This document shows, one piece after another, positions 31,900-45,320 of a DNA stretch of 64,000 bases. Numbering within the stretch: position 1 is the first letter of the stretch; each line of letters opens with the position of its first letter. The position numbers and the translations under genes were made by a program. Source of the stretch: Platynereis dumerilii (lineage: Eukaryota > Annelida > Polychaeta > Phyllodocida > Nereididae); NCBI GenBank assembly GCA_026936325.1, contig JAPTHN010000002.1, forward strand, positions 14,151,228 to 14,215,227, written 5' to 3'. The notes under the pieces are model-generated. The model saw only the letters and a program-made list of their open reading frames with translations. It had not been told where the DNA came from and did not search any database.

Positions 31900-32630
31900 T
31901 ACAGTAAATTAGTTTGCATTAGTTGAAGAGTCCTCTCACATCCTATATATATGCCTGACTGCTACTAAAACATAATTCATGTATGAGTTCCCTACCTTGT
32001 TTAGATACTAAAAATATAACAGTTTTTCTGGTAATTCTCTTCTTGATTCATGGGATAACGTCCGTTGCTTGGCTTTTAGGGTACTGCTTTAGACTCCAGC
32101 GGTGATGTCCCAGTTGGGACCGACCATTTTATTGCTCTCATGTAATAAAGTGTCAGGGCATGGTGCCTATGCAAGTAGGAGTGGCAGGGGGTATTTTTCC
32201 AGCTTGGGGATCAATATAGGATGATATGCAAGATCTATGACAATGGAGAATAGGTGCAGATAATCTGACTAGTGTTGGCTTTTTACATGTCACAATCTTA
32301 CTTAAAACAAGTATTCTGACCTTAATTTTATTGTGCTTGTTATTCAGTTTCTAAAAAGATCAGGCTACACTCTTTGACTCTCTTAGTTTTCCTACTTTAA
32401 ATGGTACCAATAATTATATGTTGAAATTTTATCTTCTTTTTCCTGAGGAAGTTTGATAATACCTGAATTTAATTGTTATCTGAACTTACTTATTATTGCT
32501 TACATCTCTACTGTTTGGTATACCCTCACATTGTACATTGTTCTGAACCTCTCTTTCTTCAGGGCACTTTCCTCACGTTTCTATGTTTGCTGTGTGTCAA
32601 TGTGACCAAACCACTGTTTACTATGCTCGT

Positions 32631-34902
32631 TAGGGTGTATCTGATCCCCCTCAAAATGCAAAATTTTGTCACATCCCCTCTGACTTTTTTTTGGTGGTGA
32701 GGTTCATAGAAAGGAGTAATTCTGCCAAATTTCATCCATTTTGAAGGTTGCCTAGGGGTGGCTGATTTCATTTGAAAATTGCAAACTCTAAAAAGCTAAG
32801 AAAACGCCGAAAATCCTTATATTTTGTGAACAAGTAGAGGGTTTGTTATCAAGGAAATTTGTAGGGACCCTCTTAAAGCATGCTCGTTGCCTCCAGAAAC
32901 AAGGAAAATATTACCAAACCGAATTTCAAGGCTTGTTCTAGCTGCTACTGGCTTAAATGTCAAACCGCGTCTATTTAGATGTCAAAAATCGTATTTTCCA
33001 TCAAAATACGAAAACTATTGACTTTAGGTCATGTAAATGTATTGACATTGAATACAAAAATCGATATTCAATAGTTTTCGTATTTTGATGGAAAATACGA
33101 TTTTTGACATCAAAATATCAATTCCAATTTTGTAGGTTCAATGGTTATTGAGATATGGCCTTTTGGGCGAATATTGATTGAAAAATTACAAAATAAACTC
33201 ATCTCTTGGGATTGAGATTTGAAAGAATTTTATATTATGAGAGACAGTAATCTGGGACAGTTTTGAGAATACATAGGCACCACTTTAGAGAAGTGGAAAG
33301 ATGTTCTATTGATTTGTAAGTCAGTCCCACTTCATTCAGCAACTGTTACATTTAAAGACTGCATGAGCTGAGGGCTTGGACATGGCAAGTTGGAGAAAAT
33401 ACAAGGGTGAAGACATTGTCGATCAGAGAGAAAACGATAGTGCTTTAAAAGAAAAGCACTGCTTTTCTGCGGCTGGAGATTGCATATGGATAAGACTGTC
33501 AGTGCCTCTACCACTTTCTGTTTTGCTGTTAGAAGTGGAAATTGAAATCTTTGGTGAAGGCTGCGGATCAATGGCAGTTAAATCTTGTAATGTAATCATA
33601 AATTTCCAAAAGGGGCAGGTGGTAACTAGAGATGTACAGAAAAATGTGGAGTGCTTGATTTCCAGGAAATTTATCCAAGTTTGAAACTTTTTATTAAAGA
33701 AAAGCTATCCACTGAGAAAGAGGTGATTGAAACGGTCAAATTTTTATTCCACATTGGGATCCATCTAAATAAGAATGCCATTGTAAAGATGTGATCCATC
33801 TAACTCTCGGGACTATTCTATCTGAATGTGCACCAGACCAACTTTCCTCAACAACAGCTTGCAAATATAGACATGTCATTGCCGAGAAACTGCTGTAGTA
33901 AAGCCATTTTTAGCCACAAGTGGGCAATGCCATTTGGCATGTGAACATTGTCTTTGTTTGAAAGTTTCAATAGCTCTGGGATTATTACTAGACCTTCCAA
34001 GTGTTCCAGCCGCGGCAGGTAATGTCAAACCTGTTAATCCTTTCTAGCGGAAGGACAATCTAGGCTATTACCAAATAATGCTCTGCCATATTATCACTGG
34101 GATGACTTCAACGACTTTTTGAATTCCAAATATATTTGCAAAGGACACATTTAGCCTGCATGCAAAGTGAATGATGCAATGGAATTTCTTAGCCTTTCTT
34201 GTTGCGGCATTAGGATTAGGACTTCACATTACTTCCCAGAGTTCCTCAAACCAGTTTCCTAGCATAACAACAGAAATGGCACTTAGAAGGTAAAAGGGTG
34301 CATGGATTATACCCACTATGACCATTCTGCACATTTTGAGCGAATTTTCAGCTCTCTATGTGGAAAGGTTGATGAGATACAGCCCGAAAATCCTGAAAAT
34401 GGTCACTTTTTTGTGTAAAATCAAAAGTAGGGGGTGAACCGGCATGAGGACATCTTCAATTGACCTGAAATTTTACAGGAAGTCTTCTAGACTCCATCCA
34501 TAACTTTTGGGAAGGTTGGGCTCTAACTTTGTCGAAATTTGGTACGGCCTAGCAAAGAGTCATTAGAAAAAGCCTTATTTCTTGCTTGAAAAAGATGACT
34601 GCCAATGCTTGAAATGCATGAAAGCATAGGTTGTTGGTATTCATTTTGAAGCTCTTGATCAGGGCTTTCTAGAGAAATCATTATCTTTGATATATCTCTA
34701 ATATTGACCGAGATACGGAGAACCGCGGATTATTTTAATGATCGAAAAACAAAAATATTGCATAATTTTCAATTGCAATCAGCCACCCCTAGACCTTAAT
34801 GGATTTCAATGAAATTTTAGGGTTTTGTTCAGGACATTAAACCTCACCCCCAAAAAAAAGTCAGAGGTGATCCAACAACGTAAGGGGGTTAGATGCACCC
34901 TA
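32631..34902. mobile_element. hAT-type non-autonomous element, about 2.27 kb
   Basis: Ends are TAGGGTGTATCT and AGATGCACCCTA, with imperfect complementarity for about 70 bp. The flanks ATGCTCGT (32,623-32,630) and TTGCTCGT (34,905-34,912) are a near-perfect 8-bp duplication. The inverted U2 paralogue at about 40,630-40,645 is empty. The terminus is shared with the 11,591 element, so they are probably of one family. The 102-codon ORF at 33,376-33,684 has no transposase motif. Confidence 0.8.
32978..33111. repeat. 44-bp perfect inverted repeat with 46-bp loop
   Basis: Arms 32,978-33,021 and 33,068-33,111 are exact complements. It lies inside the 2.27-kb hAT element and may be a nested palindromic MITE or part of the element. 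Confidence 0.85.
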
Positions 34903-35639
34903 AATTGCTCGTTGAAGTGGTAGACCTGTCAAGAGTGTCAGAGAGATTCCTGAAAGGGGAGAAGGAATGAGTGAAAGAATAGCAGTGAGGAAATGCCAAG
35001 TTCTTTGCAGACTGCTGCAAAATACTCCTTATGTGTAGTGTTGACTTCGATTTGTATTGAAACAAAATGAACAAGGGAGGTGAAATAAATTGCATCTAAT
35101 AATGAGTTTGACTCAAAAGGGCCATTCAACCCATTATGATGCTAAAACCTTCAAACAAATTTCAGAACTTAGTGTGCTTCTGACAGTGATTCCATGCACA
35201 GGCAATCAGTTAGGTTGTCTGAATATCACTGAAAGTGATAAAGTTTATTTTAATAAAAATCTAATTGGAATTTATCTTTCAATCAATATGACTTTCATCA
35301 CTGAAATTGGTCTATCTGATCATACATAAAACTTTATTTCTTCATTGCTTCGACATTAATTTTCTATGTTTGTGTCTTGCAAATGTCACAAGCCAATGGT
35401 TATTACAAAGGAACACAGAAAATTTTTGTCATAATGTCGTATTCAAGTAGGCTGGTTGTCGTTGGTCAGCTTTGGCAGACAAATGACAAGGTTGACAAAT
35501 TTTCGTGTAACCTATGTGAAAAATATTGTCATAAATTGCAAGAAAAATTTGGTGGGTTAGTGGTGAATTACCCCAATAGAATAACTTGTTGCTTTACCAT
35601 TCAGTATGTGGCAAATTAGATTCATGGGTGACTGAATAA

Positions 35640-35960
35640 CATGTTGGAGGCTGAGTCTTGATTGGTTGACCTCTGTAGTGTGGAGTCCTTCATATGAGGC
35701 CGAACAATGATGAACATTTGCCGGAATTGAGTTAGCTAACCCGATTTGTACGAAACTTCAAAACAAGCCTAAGCCAAAAAAGGAGTACAACAGGAAGGCA
35801 ATGTTCAAGACACACAAAGGAAGCAAGGTTGAGAAAAGAAATGTGCTTTAGGACAAAGGAGAAGAAAGTTAAAAGAAACAAACAAGCTAAATAGGAACAA
35901 AAAAGAAAACACCGGTAGAGTGGATGGAAAACAGATGCAGGTCGATAGAAGCAAATACCG
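35640..35960 (+). repeat. R1 copy (U2, M1)
   Basis: Closest to the copy at 41.7 kb. Confidence 0.7.
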
Positions 35961-37459
35961 TTTTAACTGGCAAACATTCAAAGTGTCAAATAGGTCTTGG
36001 TGGAAGTTGTTTTATTTTTCTTAGAAGATATGTGCAATACTTGACACTGCAAAACAAGCTCACTTCACTTTTACGACAGTTGCTGTTAAAACAACAAAAT
36101 AATATTCCTGAATAAAAGCAACGGTTCTCAACAACATATTTTTGTATTCGTAAGGGTAACATTTGAATTATTGCAATCTGATGAACATCACCATTACAAA
36201 ATATGATGTGATTTCTTACTATAAAACTCTTTGTAAACTGGTAAATTCAAAATACAAAAACGTGATATCTACTGTTGTGATAAATCAGGATGGCATAACC
36301 AATGACTGCAGATGTGATAAATCACATTTGAACAAGTTGTTTTGAGCGTTTTGATTAAAATTTCATGAGATGATTAAGCAGTCAGAATAATATGCCATAA
36401 TAGCATTTGCAATGTCATGCCCTGTCATCAATAATTTCTCAATTTATTTTGCCAGAAGGCAGATGGATACTTGAGATAACAACTATTGCGATTTTCCATG
36501 CGTAAGCAAGGATTTATGTGATAGTGGCGCCTAGGTTTCATGAATCAGTGCTAGGCAAGGGACTTTACACCGTTATCTTTGCTATCTATCTGTTTGTCTG
36601 TCTAGCTGTCTAGCTCTCTGACTGCTGTTCTCACCAGATTTGTTCATACATGGTAATTCTATCCAAACATGTATAATTACCAACCTTCCTTGTATTTCTT
36701 ACTGGTTTTTTCTCCACTTGAAGTATTGCTTGAAAATATATTGTTTTCCTGAGTCATCGTGATATTTTAGTTGAGGTCTCATCAGTTTATTGGCAGGGTA
36801 CCTTTTTATGCAAGGGCCAATTATCTGAAGCTTCCATCTGAAATGTCACCCACACTGAGGAAATTATTAATGTCAAGGCATGCCGTTGCAATCATTGTTT
36901 TGGCATATTAATCTTAGTGCTAAATTGTAACTTCAGAATTTAATTAAAATACTTCCAAACTTGTTAAAGTATTATTCATTACTAACAACTGGGACTGATT
37001 AATCATGAATGCAGAATCGCACAATTATGAATAAGTTCAGATGGTCCCTCAATGCATCTTTGTCTGATGAAATTTCAGTGTTCACAATTTTAATGTCCTT
37101 GAAGTGACAAACAAAAGAACTGGGAAGCCATGCAACTTAATATGCATCTTATTTGCCCAACAACTAACAACAAGTGACCCAAACATGTGATTTCATGTCT
37201 AGGTGTGGTATAAATGGCTGCCAATTTCCTTAACAGCACACATGAGTTATGCTTGGTCACTAGAGTTAAAATATATGTTAGTGAAGGTCGACATAATCTC
37301 TGTGAGATGAGGGTTTGCAATAGGTGCGACTTTTATTGTTAACTTAAAACAATAGAAAAACGCAGCTCAAGGAAACAACAAAAGAATTCATGTTTTGTTT
37401 TAACTGCCATGTTATATTCCAGTAGATATGTTCTAGCCTTTCGGCCAGAGTAGCCCTGT

Positions 37460-37640
37460 CCAATCTTCATCCAAGATTTCCTTTATCTGCCCCAGGGTCT
37501 ATGGCTCTCTTTTGGGTCTGAGACATCAAAAAGAGTCAAGCAAACAGGAAATTTGGTTTTATCAATGAATGGCAAACAAGAAAAGGAGAAAAAAGGACAA
37601 AGGAAAGCCGCAAGGAATGTGGTGTTGAAGAATATGTACA
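37460..37640 (+). repeat. Second short repeat type, U2
   Basis: Near-identical to 26,230-26,420, with a small insertion around 37,640. Confidence 0.6.
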
Positions 37641-37829
37641 CTGTACAGTGTATGACAAAGGGTGAAAGATGATTGCAGGACTGTGCAATAATTTAAAAAA
37701 AGATCTGTTTGGCTTGCATAAAGTTGGCAAAACAAGATGTTAACTAAAATTGTCAGACAGAATTTCCGTTTTCTTTTAATTGGAGGTTTGGCTGGTTCTT
37801 TAGTTGGTTTGTGATTTCTTCTTACATTG

Positions 37830-38205
37830 CTGTCAGCTTTTCGATGTCAAAGGTGGTGTAGGAAATGACGTCACTCAAGTCGTTGCAAGCAAACGGATGA
37901 GGTTATTCCAAGGGGTCGCTTGCTGGATTCCTCTGCGGAAAAGATATTTGCTATCGGGGTATTACAGGGCTCCGCTTCAATTTGATAACTGGTTGTTTTT
38001 GTGGCTGTTTTATGTGATTTATTCATAGAGGGTGAGAAGTGCTAATGCTACGGTAACAACTTGGTAACCGACTCCACGATGTCTTGCTCAAGCGAATTAC
38101 CAGGCATTTAGGTGGCACCCAGGGTATGCAAATCAACTGCAAATAGCTGCTAGGTTCGCTGGAAGCTTATAAACATCTCGGAATGATGTGTTTTACGTGA
38201 GCTTG
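37830..38205 (+). promoter_or_regulatory. Hyperconserved core, copy C
   Basis: CRE at 37,866-37,873; octamer at about 38,127; CTTATAAA at about 38,166. About eight differences from copy A, mostly in the noncoding right half. Confidence 0.4.
37897..38028 (+). CDS. Small ORF in hyperconserved core, copy C
   Basis: Identical in protein sequence to copy A over the 43 codons. The only nucleotide difference seen (AAG to AAA) is synonymous. Confidence 0.25.
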   Translation: MRLFQGVACWIPLRKRYLLSGYYRAPLQFDNWLFLWLFYVIYS

Positions 38206-39544
38206 GCCACTCAATGCAATATGAAGCACCATAGCTCTGCTTGGCTTGCAGTCATATTATACGATTGGTAAATATATATACAAGGAGATCAGGAGATTGG
38301 TAAGTCCAGAGTGAATTAGTAGCCCTCCAAACTAAGTAAAGTTACTCTTGCTGCTTGGTTGATTTGATTGATAAGATACAGACGGAAATGCAGTCTATGC
38401 TGTGTTGCTCACAACCCATGTGGGTTGGATCTTTTGCTAGCCTCGGGTAGAGGCGGGTAGCACATCTGACAGTGGATACTGCCAATTTGGACTATCTGCA
38501 GAATGGCATCCGGCTTTTGACTCGCATAGCTCATCAAATATGTCCCCTGATGGAGGTGCCAGGCTGTTGTGATAGTTATGATAGGTTGTCAGTCCGCCCT
38601 GCAGTATGCTGTGATGTACATTGTACTTATTAATGTGGAATTCCTAACAATATTTACTGGTATTCAGCCAATTGTTTGAATTGTGTCAGAAAATTACTTA
38701 TGAATGATTCTCTACGATATATATGGAAAGTTTGTTTACTTTAGTTGCTTGGATCTCCTTATTATTCTGATGTAATCCCTCGTCATATACCACTGTTCAC
38801 CAGGCATTCTTTTGGCAGTGGTGTTTCTTTTACCAGGGGATCTTCATCCTTTGAGGGCCTTCTTATGGGTGGCCATTGGCTAAGCACAAGTAGGCTGCAA
38901 AGGAGCTAGACAGCCTGAGGGGCCAGTGGCTATGTTTTTGTATTCCTCTCATGAGACACACATTCTCCATCACCCAGGCCACCTGCTCAGCATCCAGCTA
39001 GCTTTGGCTTCAACCACTAGAGCGAAGGCTGGCTCTCTGTCCTACAAATGTAAACAGATGCAACCACAGTCAGGACACAGGTATGACGGAATGCGACACT
39101 AATCCAGCTTTACTTGAGGCATGTATCTCTGTTTCATGTGCAGTGCTTACAAGAAATATCATTATGGATTATGTAAGCATTAATTAAGGTATTCATTTTC
39201 ATGGAAGATCTCGTAGCACTTGCATTTGTGCATATTTTTCCTTGTGCTATCCAGTATTACTATAAGCATGCGTAAGACCACTGTAAGTCACAAGCTCATT
39301 CTAGAGTAAAGTATTGGACAACTGCGCCAAATTCAGTCGCTCCTTACAAAGCCAGTCGTGTCTTTTGTAATTAGTGAGTTAACAACAGCTTACGTTGAAT
39401 TCGTTTTTCTTCATTGTTTTTGATAATACAGTCACAACAAATGCTGAGGCAAGTGTTACAAGGTTTCTTCCTCTCAACTGCCAGTCGTTCACCTACACAG
39501 AATCTACTCAGACACTGTCACTGCTTGCTTTGACATTCAATCCA

Positions 39545-39862
39545 AGCCAGGTTTTGTGGGACTGTGGGACAAATCAGATGGATGTTGAAGGCAGAGTCTT
39601 GATTGGATGATCTCCGCCGGAGTGTCTGGTCCTTTTGCTTGTTGGTCTGATGAGGCCGAACATTGGGGAACGTTGACTGAGCTTCAAGCGGAGTTAACCT
39701 GATGTGGAGAAGACTTCTAAAATAAGCAAGAGCTAAAAAAGGCAAATACTTGCAGGAAGGTGGTTCTTTGGAAACACGAAAGAAGCAAGGACAACAAAAG
39801 AAATTCCTTTTAGGCAAAAAAGGCAGACAAAAAAAAATGAACGAAGACAGACAAGAAGACAA
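39545..39862 (+). repeat. R1 copy (U2, M3)
   Basis: Paralogue of the copy at 30.1 kb. Confidence 0.7.
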
Positions 39863-40522
39863 GCGGAGAGACAGCAGAACATGTTGGTTATATCAGCAAA
39901 ACAATGAAAAGTTAAAAACGCAAATGACTAAAAAGATCACCATACTACATCAGACATTCAAATAAATTTCACTGCAAAAATTATGGCTGTCAAATGAATT
40001 TTTAGTGATGGCAGTTGCAAATGCATGCTCTTCCAATGATAATCTTTTTTTATGGACGTGTCATTTTTGAAGATGTTGCTTCCAATGGTTGCTCCTTGCT
40101 TCAAATGGGTTTCACTCCACAGTCAAGCTCTGTCCCGGGAGCTGTGTATATGCTGCTGAGACAGTGGTAATTTTTTTTGCACACAGATTTTTGTATGATG
40201 TGTTCACACAAGATCGCCGGAGTCATATACAGTAAATTAGTTTGCATTAGTTGAAGAGTCTTTTCACATGGATTTGCCTGACTGCTAGTAAATAAAAACA
40301 GAATTCATATATGAGTTACCTACATTGTTTAGATACTAAGAAATGGCATAACAGTTTCTAGTAATTCTCTTCTTGATTCATGGGAGCGCTTTCAGTGCTT
40401 GGCCCTTTAGGGTACTTCTTTTTCGACTCCAGCGGTGATGTCCCAGTTAGGACCAGCCATTTTATTGCTCCTATGTAATAAAGTGTCGGGGCACGGTGCT
40501 AATGCAAGTAGGAGTGGTAGGG

Positions 40523-41093
40523 ATTTTGCAGCAGTTTGCAAAGAACTTGGCATTTCCTCACTGCTATTCCTTCTCTCATTCCTTCTACCCTTTCAGGAAT
40601 CTCTCTGACACTCTTGACAGGTCTACCACTTCAAGGAGCATAGTAAACAGTGATTTGGCTACATTGACGCACAGCAAACATGGAAACGCAAGGAAAGTGC
40701 CCTGAAGAAAGAGAGGTTCAGAACAATGTACAATGTGAAGGTATACTAAACAGTAGAGATTTAAGCAATAACAAGTAAGTTCAGATAAGAATGAAGTTCA
40801 GGTATTACCGAACTTCCTCAGGAAAAAGAAGATAACAAACATTCCAACATATGATTTCTGGTACCATTTAAAGTAGGAAAACTAAGAGAGACAAAGACTG
40901 TCAAAGAGTGCAGCCCCATCTGCTAAAAAAAAATTATGAATAACAGACACAATAAAATGTAAGGTCAGAATACTTGTTTGAAGTAAGATTGTGACATGTA
41001 AAAAGCAAACGCCAGTCAGATTATCTGCACCTTATTTGCCCTTGTCATAGATCTTGCATATCATCCTATATTGACCCCCAAGCTGAAGAAAAT
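40523..41093 (-). repeat. Inverted segment within U2 relative to U1
   Basis: Sequence from ATTTTGCAGCAG to CCCCCAAGCTGAAGAAAAT is the reverse complement of U1 from about 32,192 to 35,024, minus the hAT element. The sequence outside both breakpoints stays collinear. The breakpoints sit in short inverted repeats (AGGAGTGGTA at the left, TACCACTCCT at the right). Confidence 0.85.
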
Positions 41094-41099
41094 ACCACT

Positions 41100-43260
41100 C
41101 CTTATGTGTAGTGTTGACTTCGATTTGTATTGAAACAAAACGAACAAGGGAGGTGAAATAAATTGCATCTAATAATTAGTTTAACTCAAAAGGGCCATTC
41201 AACTCATTATGATGCTACAAAACCTTCAAACAAATTTCAAACTTAGTGTGCTTTTGAGAGTGATTCCATACACAGGCAAGAAGAATCAGATACGTTGTCC
41301 GAATATCACTGAAAGTGATTAAGCGTATTATAATAAAATCTAATTGGAATTTATCTTTTAATCAATATGACTTTCATCAATGAAATTGGTCTATCTGATC
41401 ATACATAAAACTTTATTTCTTCATTGCTTCGACATTCATTTTCTATGTTTTGTGTTTTGCAAATATCACAGGCAAATGGTTATTACAAGGAATACAGATT
41501 GTTTTTGTCATAATGTTATATTCAAGTAGGCTGCTTGACGTTGGTCACCTTTGGTAGATGAATTACAAGGTTGACAAATTTTTTAGTAAACTATGTGAAA
41601 AATAATGTCAAAAATTGCAAGAAAAATGTGGTGGGTTTGTGAAAAATAACCCCATTTGAATTGTTGTTTTGTCATTCAGTATGTGGCAAATTAGATTCAC
41701 GAGTGACTGAATAACATGTTTGAGGCTGAGTCTTGATTGGTTGACCTCTGGTGTGTGGGGTCCTTCATATGAGGCCGAACAATGATGAACATTTGCCCTG
41801 AATTGAGTTAGCTAACCTGATTTGTAGGGAACGTCAAAACAAGCCTGAGCCAAAAAAGGAGTACAACAGGAAGGCAATGTTTGATAAACAAAAGAAGCAT
41901 GGTTGACAAAAGAAATGTGCTTTTGGACAAAGGAGATGACAGTTAAAAGGAACAAATATGCTAAATAGTAAGAAAAAAGAAAACACAGGCAGAGTGGATG
42001 GAAAACAGATGCAGCTTGATTGAAGCAAATACCGGTTTAACTGGCAAACCTTAAAGTGTCAAATAGGTCTTGGTGGAACTTCTTTTATTTTTGTTAGAAG
42101 ATATCTGCAATACTGGACACTGCAAAACAAGCTCACTTCACTTTTACGACAGTTGCTGTTAAAAGAACAAATTATTATTCCTGAGTAAAAGCAATAGTTC
42201 TCAACAACAATTTTTTTATTCGTAAAGGTAACATTTGAATGCATTGCAATCTGATGAACATTACCATTACAAAATATGCTGTGATTTCTTAATATGAAAC
42301 CTCTTCGTAAACTGGTGAATTCAAAATACAAAAACATGATATCTGCTGTTGTGATAAATCAGGATGGCATAACCAATGACTCCAGATGTGATAAATCAAG
42401 TTGTTTTGAGTGTTTTGATTAAAATTTCATGAGATGATTAAGCAGTCAGAATAATATGCTATAATGGCATTTGCAATGTCATGCCCTGTCATTAATAATT
42501 CCTCCGAACCAGAGGACAATTTATTTTGCCAGTAGGCAGATGAATACTTGAGATAACAACTATTGCTCTTTTCAATGCATAAGCAAGGATTTATGTGATA
42601 GTTGCGCCTAGGTTTCATGAATCAGTGCTGGGCAAGCGACTTTACAACGTTTTCCTTGCTATCTGTCTTTCTGTCTGTCTTAATGCTGTGTCTCACCAGA
42701 TTTGTTCATAATTCTATCCTGACATGTATGACTTTCAAACTGTCCACGAATTTCCTGCATACATTGGGTAATTGTTACTAGTTTTTTCCCCACTAACAGT
42801 ATTACTTGAAAATGTATTGCTTTTCTGAGTCATGGGTGATATTTCAGTTCTCATCATTCTATGGCCAGCTTACCTTTTCATGCAAGGGACTCTGCCAATT
42901 ATCTCAAGCTACCATCTGAAATGTCACCCACACTGAGGAAACTATTAATGTCAAGGCATGCCGTTGCAATCATTGTTTTGGCATATTAATCTTAGTGCTA
43001 AATTATAACTTCAGAATTTAATTAAAATACTTCCCAACTTGTTGAAGTATGATTCATCGGCAACTGGGACTGATTAATCATTAATGCAGAATGCCACAAT
43101 TATGAATAAGTTCAGATGGTCTTCGAAGTTCAATACATTTTCATCAAATGGAATTTGTCATAATTCAATGTTCACAATTTTAATGTCCTGGAAGTGCAAG
43201 CAAAAGAACTTGGAAGCCATCCAATCATAATATGCATATGATTTCTCCAACAGCTAAGGG
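41100..43260 (+). repeat. Tandem unit U3 (partial)
   Basis: Collinear with U2 from 35,025 to about 37,165. It ends abruptly at the fold-back MITE at 43,264 and contains no M2-M4. Confidence 0.8.
41690..42030 (+). repeat. R1 copy (U3)
   Basis: Paralogue of the copy at 35.64 kb. Confidence 0.7.
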
Positions 43261-43263
43261 CAA

Positions 43264-43372
43264 CCCTGTCAGCAAGCCTCGGCGGTCCAACGTCGGCCCA
43301 GCGTCAGTCCGATATCAGTAGCATCGGACCAGCTTTGGGCCGACGTTGGACCGCCGAGGCATGCTGATAGGG
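43264..43372. mobile_element. GC-rich fold-back MITE, 109 bp
   Basis: Imperfect palindrome with ends CCCTGTCAGCA and TGCTGATAGGG. The arms share CTCGGCGGTCCAACGTCGGC and its complement. It is much more GC-rich than its surroundings. The target duplication is unclear. Confidence 0.75.
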
Positions 43373-43390
43373 AAGTCGCCCCATTATAAG

Positions 43391-43575
43391 TTCCTCTGAG
43401 GCCTAATGGTTAGGAGTGGATACATGACAATGTTTGCGCAAGCACTGGTTCTGAGGCCCCGGGTTCGAATCCCACGCCGGAACTCAATTTAGTCTAACCC
43501 AAGGGGTATTGAATGGAGGCTGATTGTATCCATTGTTCTATGCTGGGGATTTTAGCAGAACAGTGGGTACTATAC
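43391..43575 (+). repeat. tRNA-derived SINE, family 2
   Basis: A-box-like GGCCTAATGGTTAGGAGTGG and a good B box GGGTTCGAATCCC (about 43,461-43,473). The body is shared with the SINE at 46.5 kb: AACTCAATTTAGTC, AATGGAGGC, TGTATCCA and CTATGCTGGGG. It lacks a tRNA 3' half that could form an acceptor stem, so it is not a tRNA gene. Confidence 0.8.
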
Positions 43576-43599
43576 AATTATTGAAAGAAATAGCAGTCA

Positions 43600-44479
43600 G
43601 GCTTTCATACAATTGGCAAAACAAGATATCTGAAATCTGAACTTAACTTGCCAGAGAGAATGGTTTGCTCCAAAAACTAAAAATATGTCTTGTGTTAGAT
43701 CATCACCTTTTAGATAATGTAAAATTGTGGATATTCTCCCTTATTTCTTGATGCTGTTTACCATACATGGCATGGCACGGTCATTGGCACCTCTTGGCTG
43801 GACAAATATCCCCTAGTTCTCAGTTGCACTATCTTGTTGCATTGGCACCATGCCCTGGCAGTTTATTACATGAGAGCAATAAAGTGGTTGGTCCCTCCCA
43901 ACTGAGACATCACTGCTGGAGTCTGAAGAATGTCATATAAAGTGCCAAGCTCATATCAGGAGGGGAATTTAGTTAACACCCAGTCTCAGTTGCCTACATG
44001 TCTCACCATGTATAGAGATATTTTTTGTGGAAGTTATGGCAGAGAGTGACACTGTAACTGGTACAATAGTTTGATATGCATTTCTCCCAGCTTGTCAGAG
44101 TTTGATTCATTATATTCAACAAAGCTGTGGTTGATATACCGCCATGTGACATTTGCAAGAAGAGGTCAGTACTGAAATTTTGTCTATTGTTTAAGTATGT
44201 GATGCGTCACAGAGTCAAACTCACAGTCATCACCATGCGATCCTTCTGCTGTTGCAAATTTAAATACTACAATTGCACGACCGTGTGGTAATGTTCTTAT
44301 TCTCTTCGAGGCGAGAAACAAGCATTTTATGAATCTCTCTTCTATCAGAAGTTCAAGAAACTAGGTGTGACAATTTTTGGAGTGGGGAGGGATCTTCTTT
44401 CTCATACATGCCGAGTCATGGCATAAAATTCTCAGGACATCATTCATATTCCAAGAAGAATGTATTGCATATATAGTGT
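43600..44479. other. Mixed sequence with reverse copy of the R2 motif
   Basis: 43,840-43,925 is a reverse-strand copy of a shared motif (ACCATGCCCTGGCA, then GAGCAATAAAGTGGTTGG) found forward at 32.1, 40.45 and 62.9 kb. No gene was seen. Confidence 0.5.
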
Positions 44480-45320
44480 CTACATATAGTTCGTACTGGT
44501 ATAAATGGAGGATGTGGGTGGTGTATATAATACTGTAATATACACTTCAAAGCTGCACCATGTGGAGTGTTATCATCTTACTTCTTTGTGGAATTTTCTT
44601 TGCCTTCTCTTCTTTGCTGCACAATGTGCATATCGATGCAATAGGATCTCTGTTTGCACTGTTCTTTGTTGGAGGACAGCACCTGAAAAGACTGAAGAAA
44701 CAATAGGAATGGAGCAAAGAAAAGAAAGAATGGGCATCTCTCCTAGAAACAACTCCAAGTGGCACGGAAGTCTGAGAAAAATGGTGTGGTGATCATCTGG
44801 ATTCAAGTTTTTGTCTTCCAATATGTCGAAATAGTATACTAAAAAGTTATATTCATTCTCAAAGAAATTGAAAAATGTTACCCCTGCAACTTATCAGTGC
44901 ATAAATGTGCTTTAGTTCTAAAAAATACCTGCAACTGTTGCTTTGCTGAATTTTAAACAGATTAAAATACACATATAGCTGCAGTTGGTTAAAGGTGACT
45001 TTATATACCAATACAAGGTTTTATGGTTCTTAATGGTGTTTAGTTGGCTTTGCTGCCTCGCAATGTTTATTTATTTCATCTAAATCTCTTGCTGACAGAG
45101 ATATGAATCACAGCTCCCGCAAATTCCCTGGGGTATTGCAGCTTATAGCTCTGACCTACTGTGAAAGACTGGATCATGGTGGATTGTTCAATATTAGGTT
45201 TTTATGCCTGAATAGCAATGTTTCTCATGCACATATACATGTACATTGTGATGCAGCCTTTGGAGATCAGTTGTATAATTATGGTGACATCAGTTCTCTG
45301 CATCTTTTAACTGCAGCTTA

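Larger units (their letters stand above)
24880..35060 (+). repeat. Tandem unit U1
   Basis: Order: R1-bearing M1 module (24.88-26.5), M2 module with hyperconserved core (26.6-28.43), an extra 1.55-kb segment (28.43-29.98), M3 (29.98-32.1) and M4 (32.1-35.06). U2 repeats this order from 35.06 kb. U1 is longer because it holds a 1031-bp TIR element, a 2.27-kb hAT element and the extra segment. Confidence 0.8.
35060..41100 (+). repeat. Tandem unit U2
   Basis: Repeats the M1-M2-M3-M4 order of U1 without the three large insertions. The central part of M4 (40,523-41,093) is inverted relative to U1. Confidence 0.8.

Noticed and set aside
43391-43482. tRNA gene
   Set aside because: Good A and B boxes, but no complementary acceptor stem and a SINE body follows that is shared with another copy.
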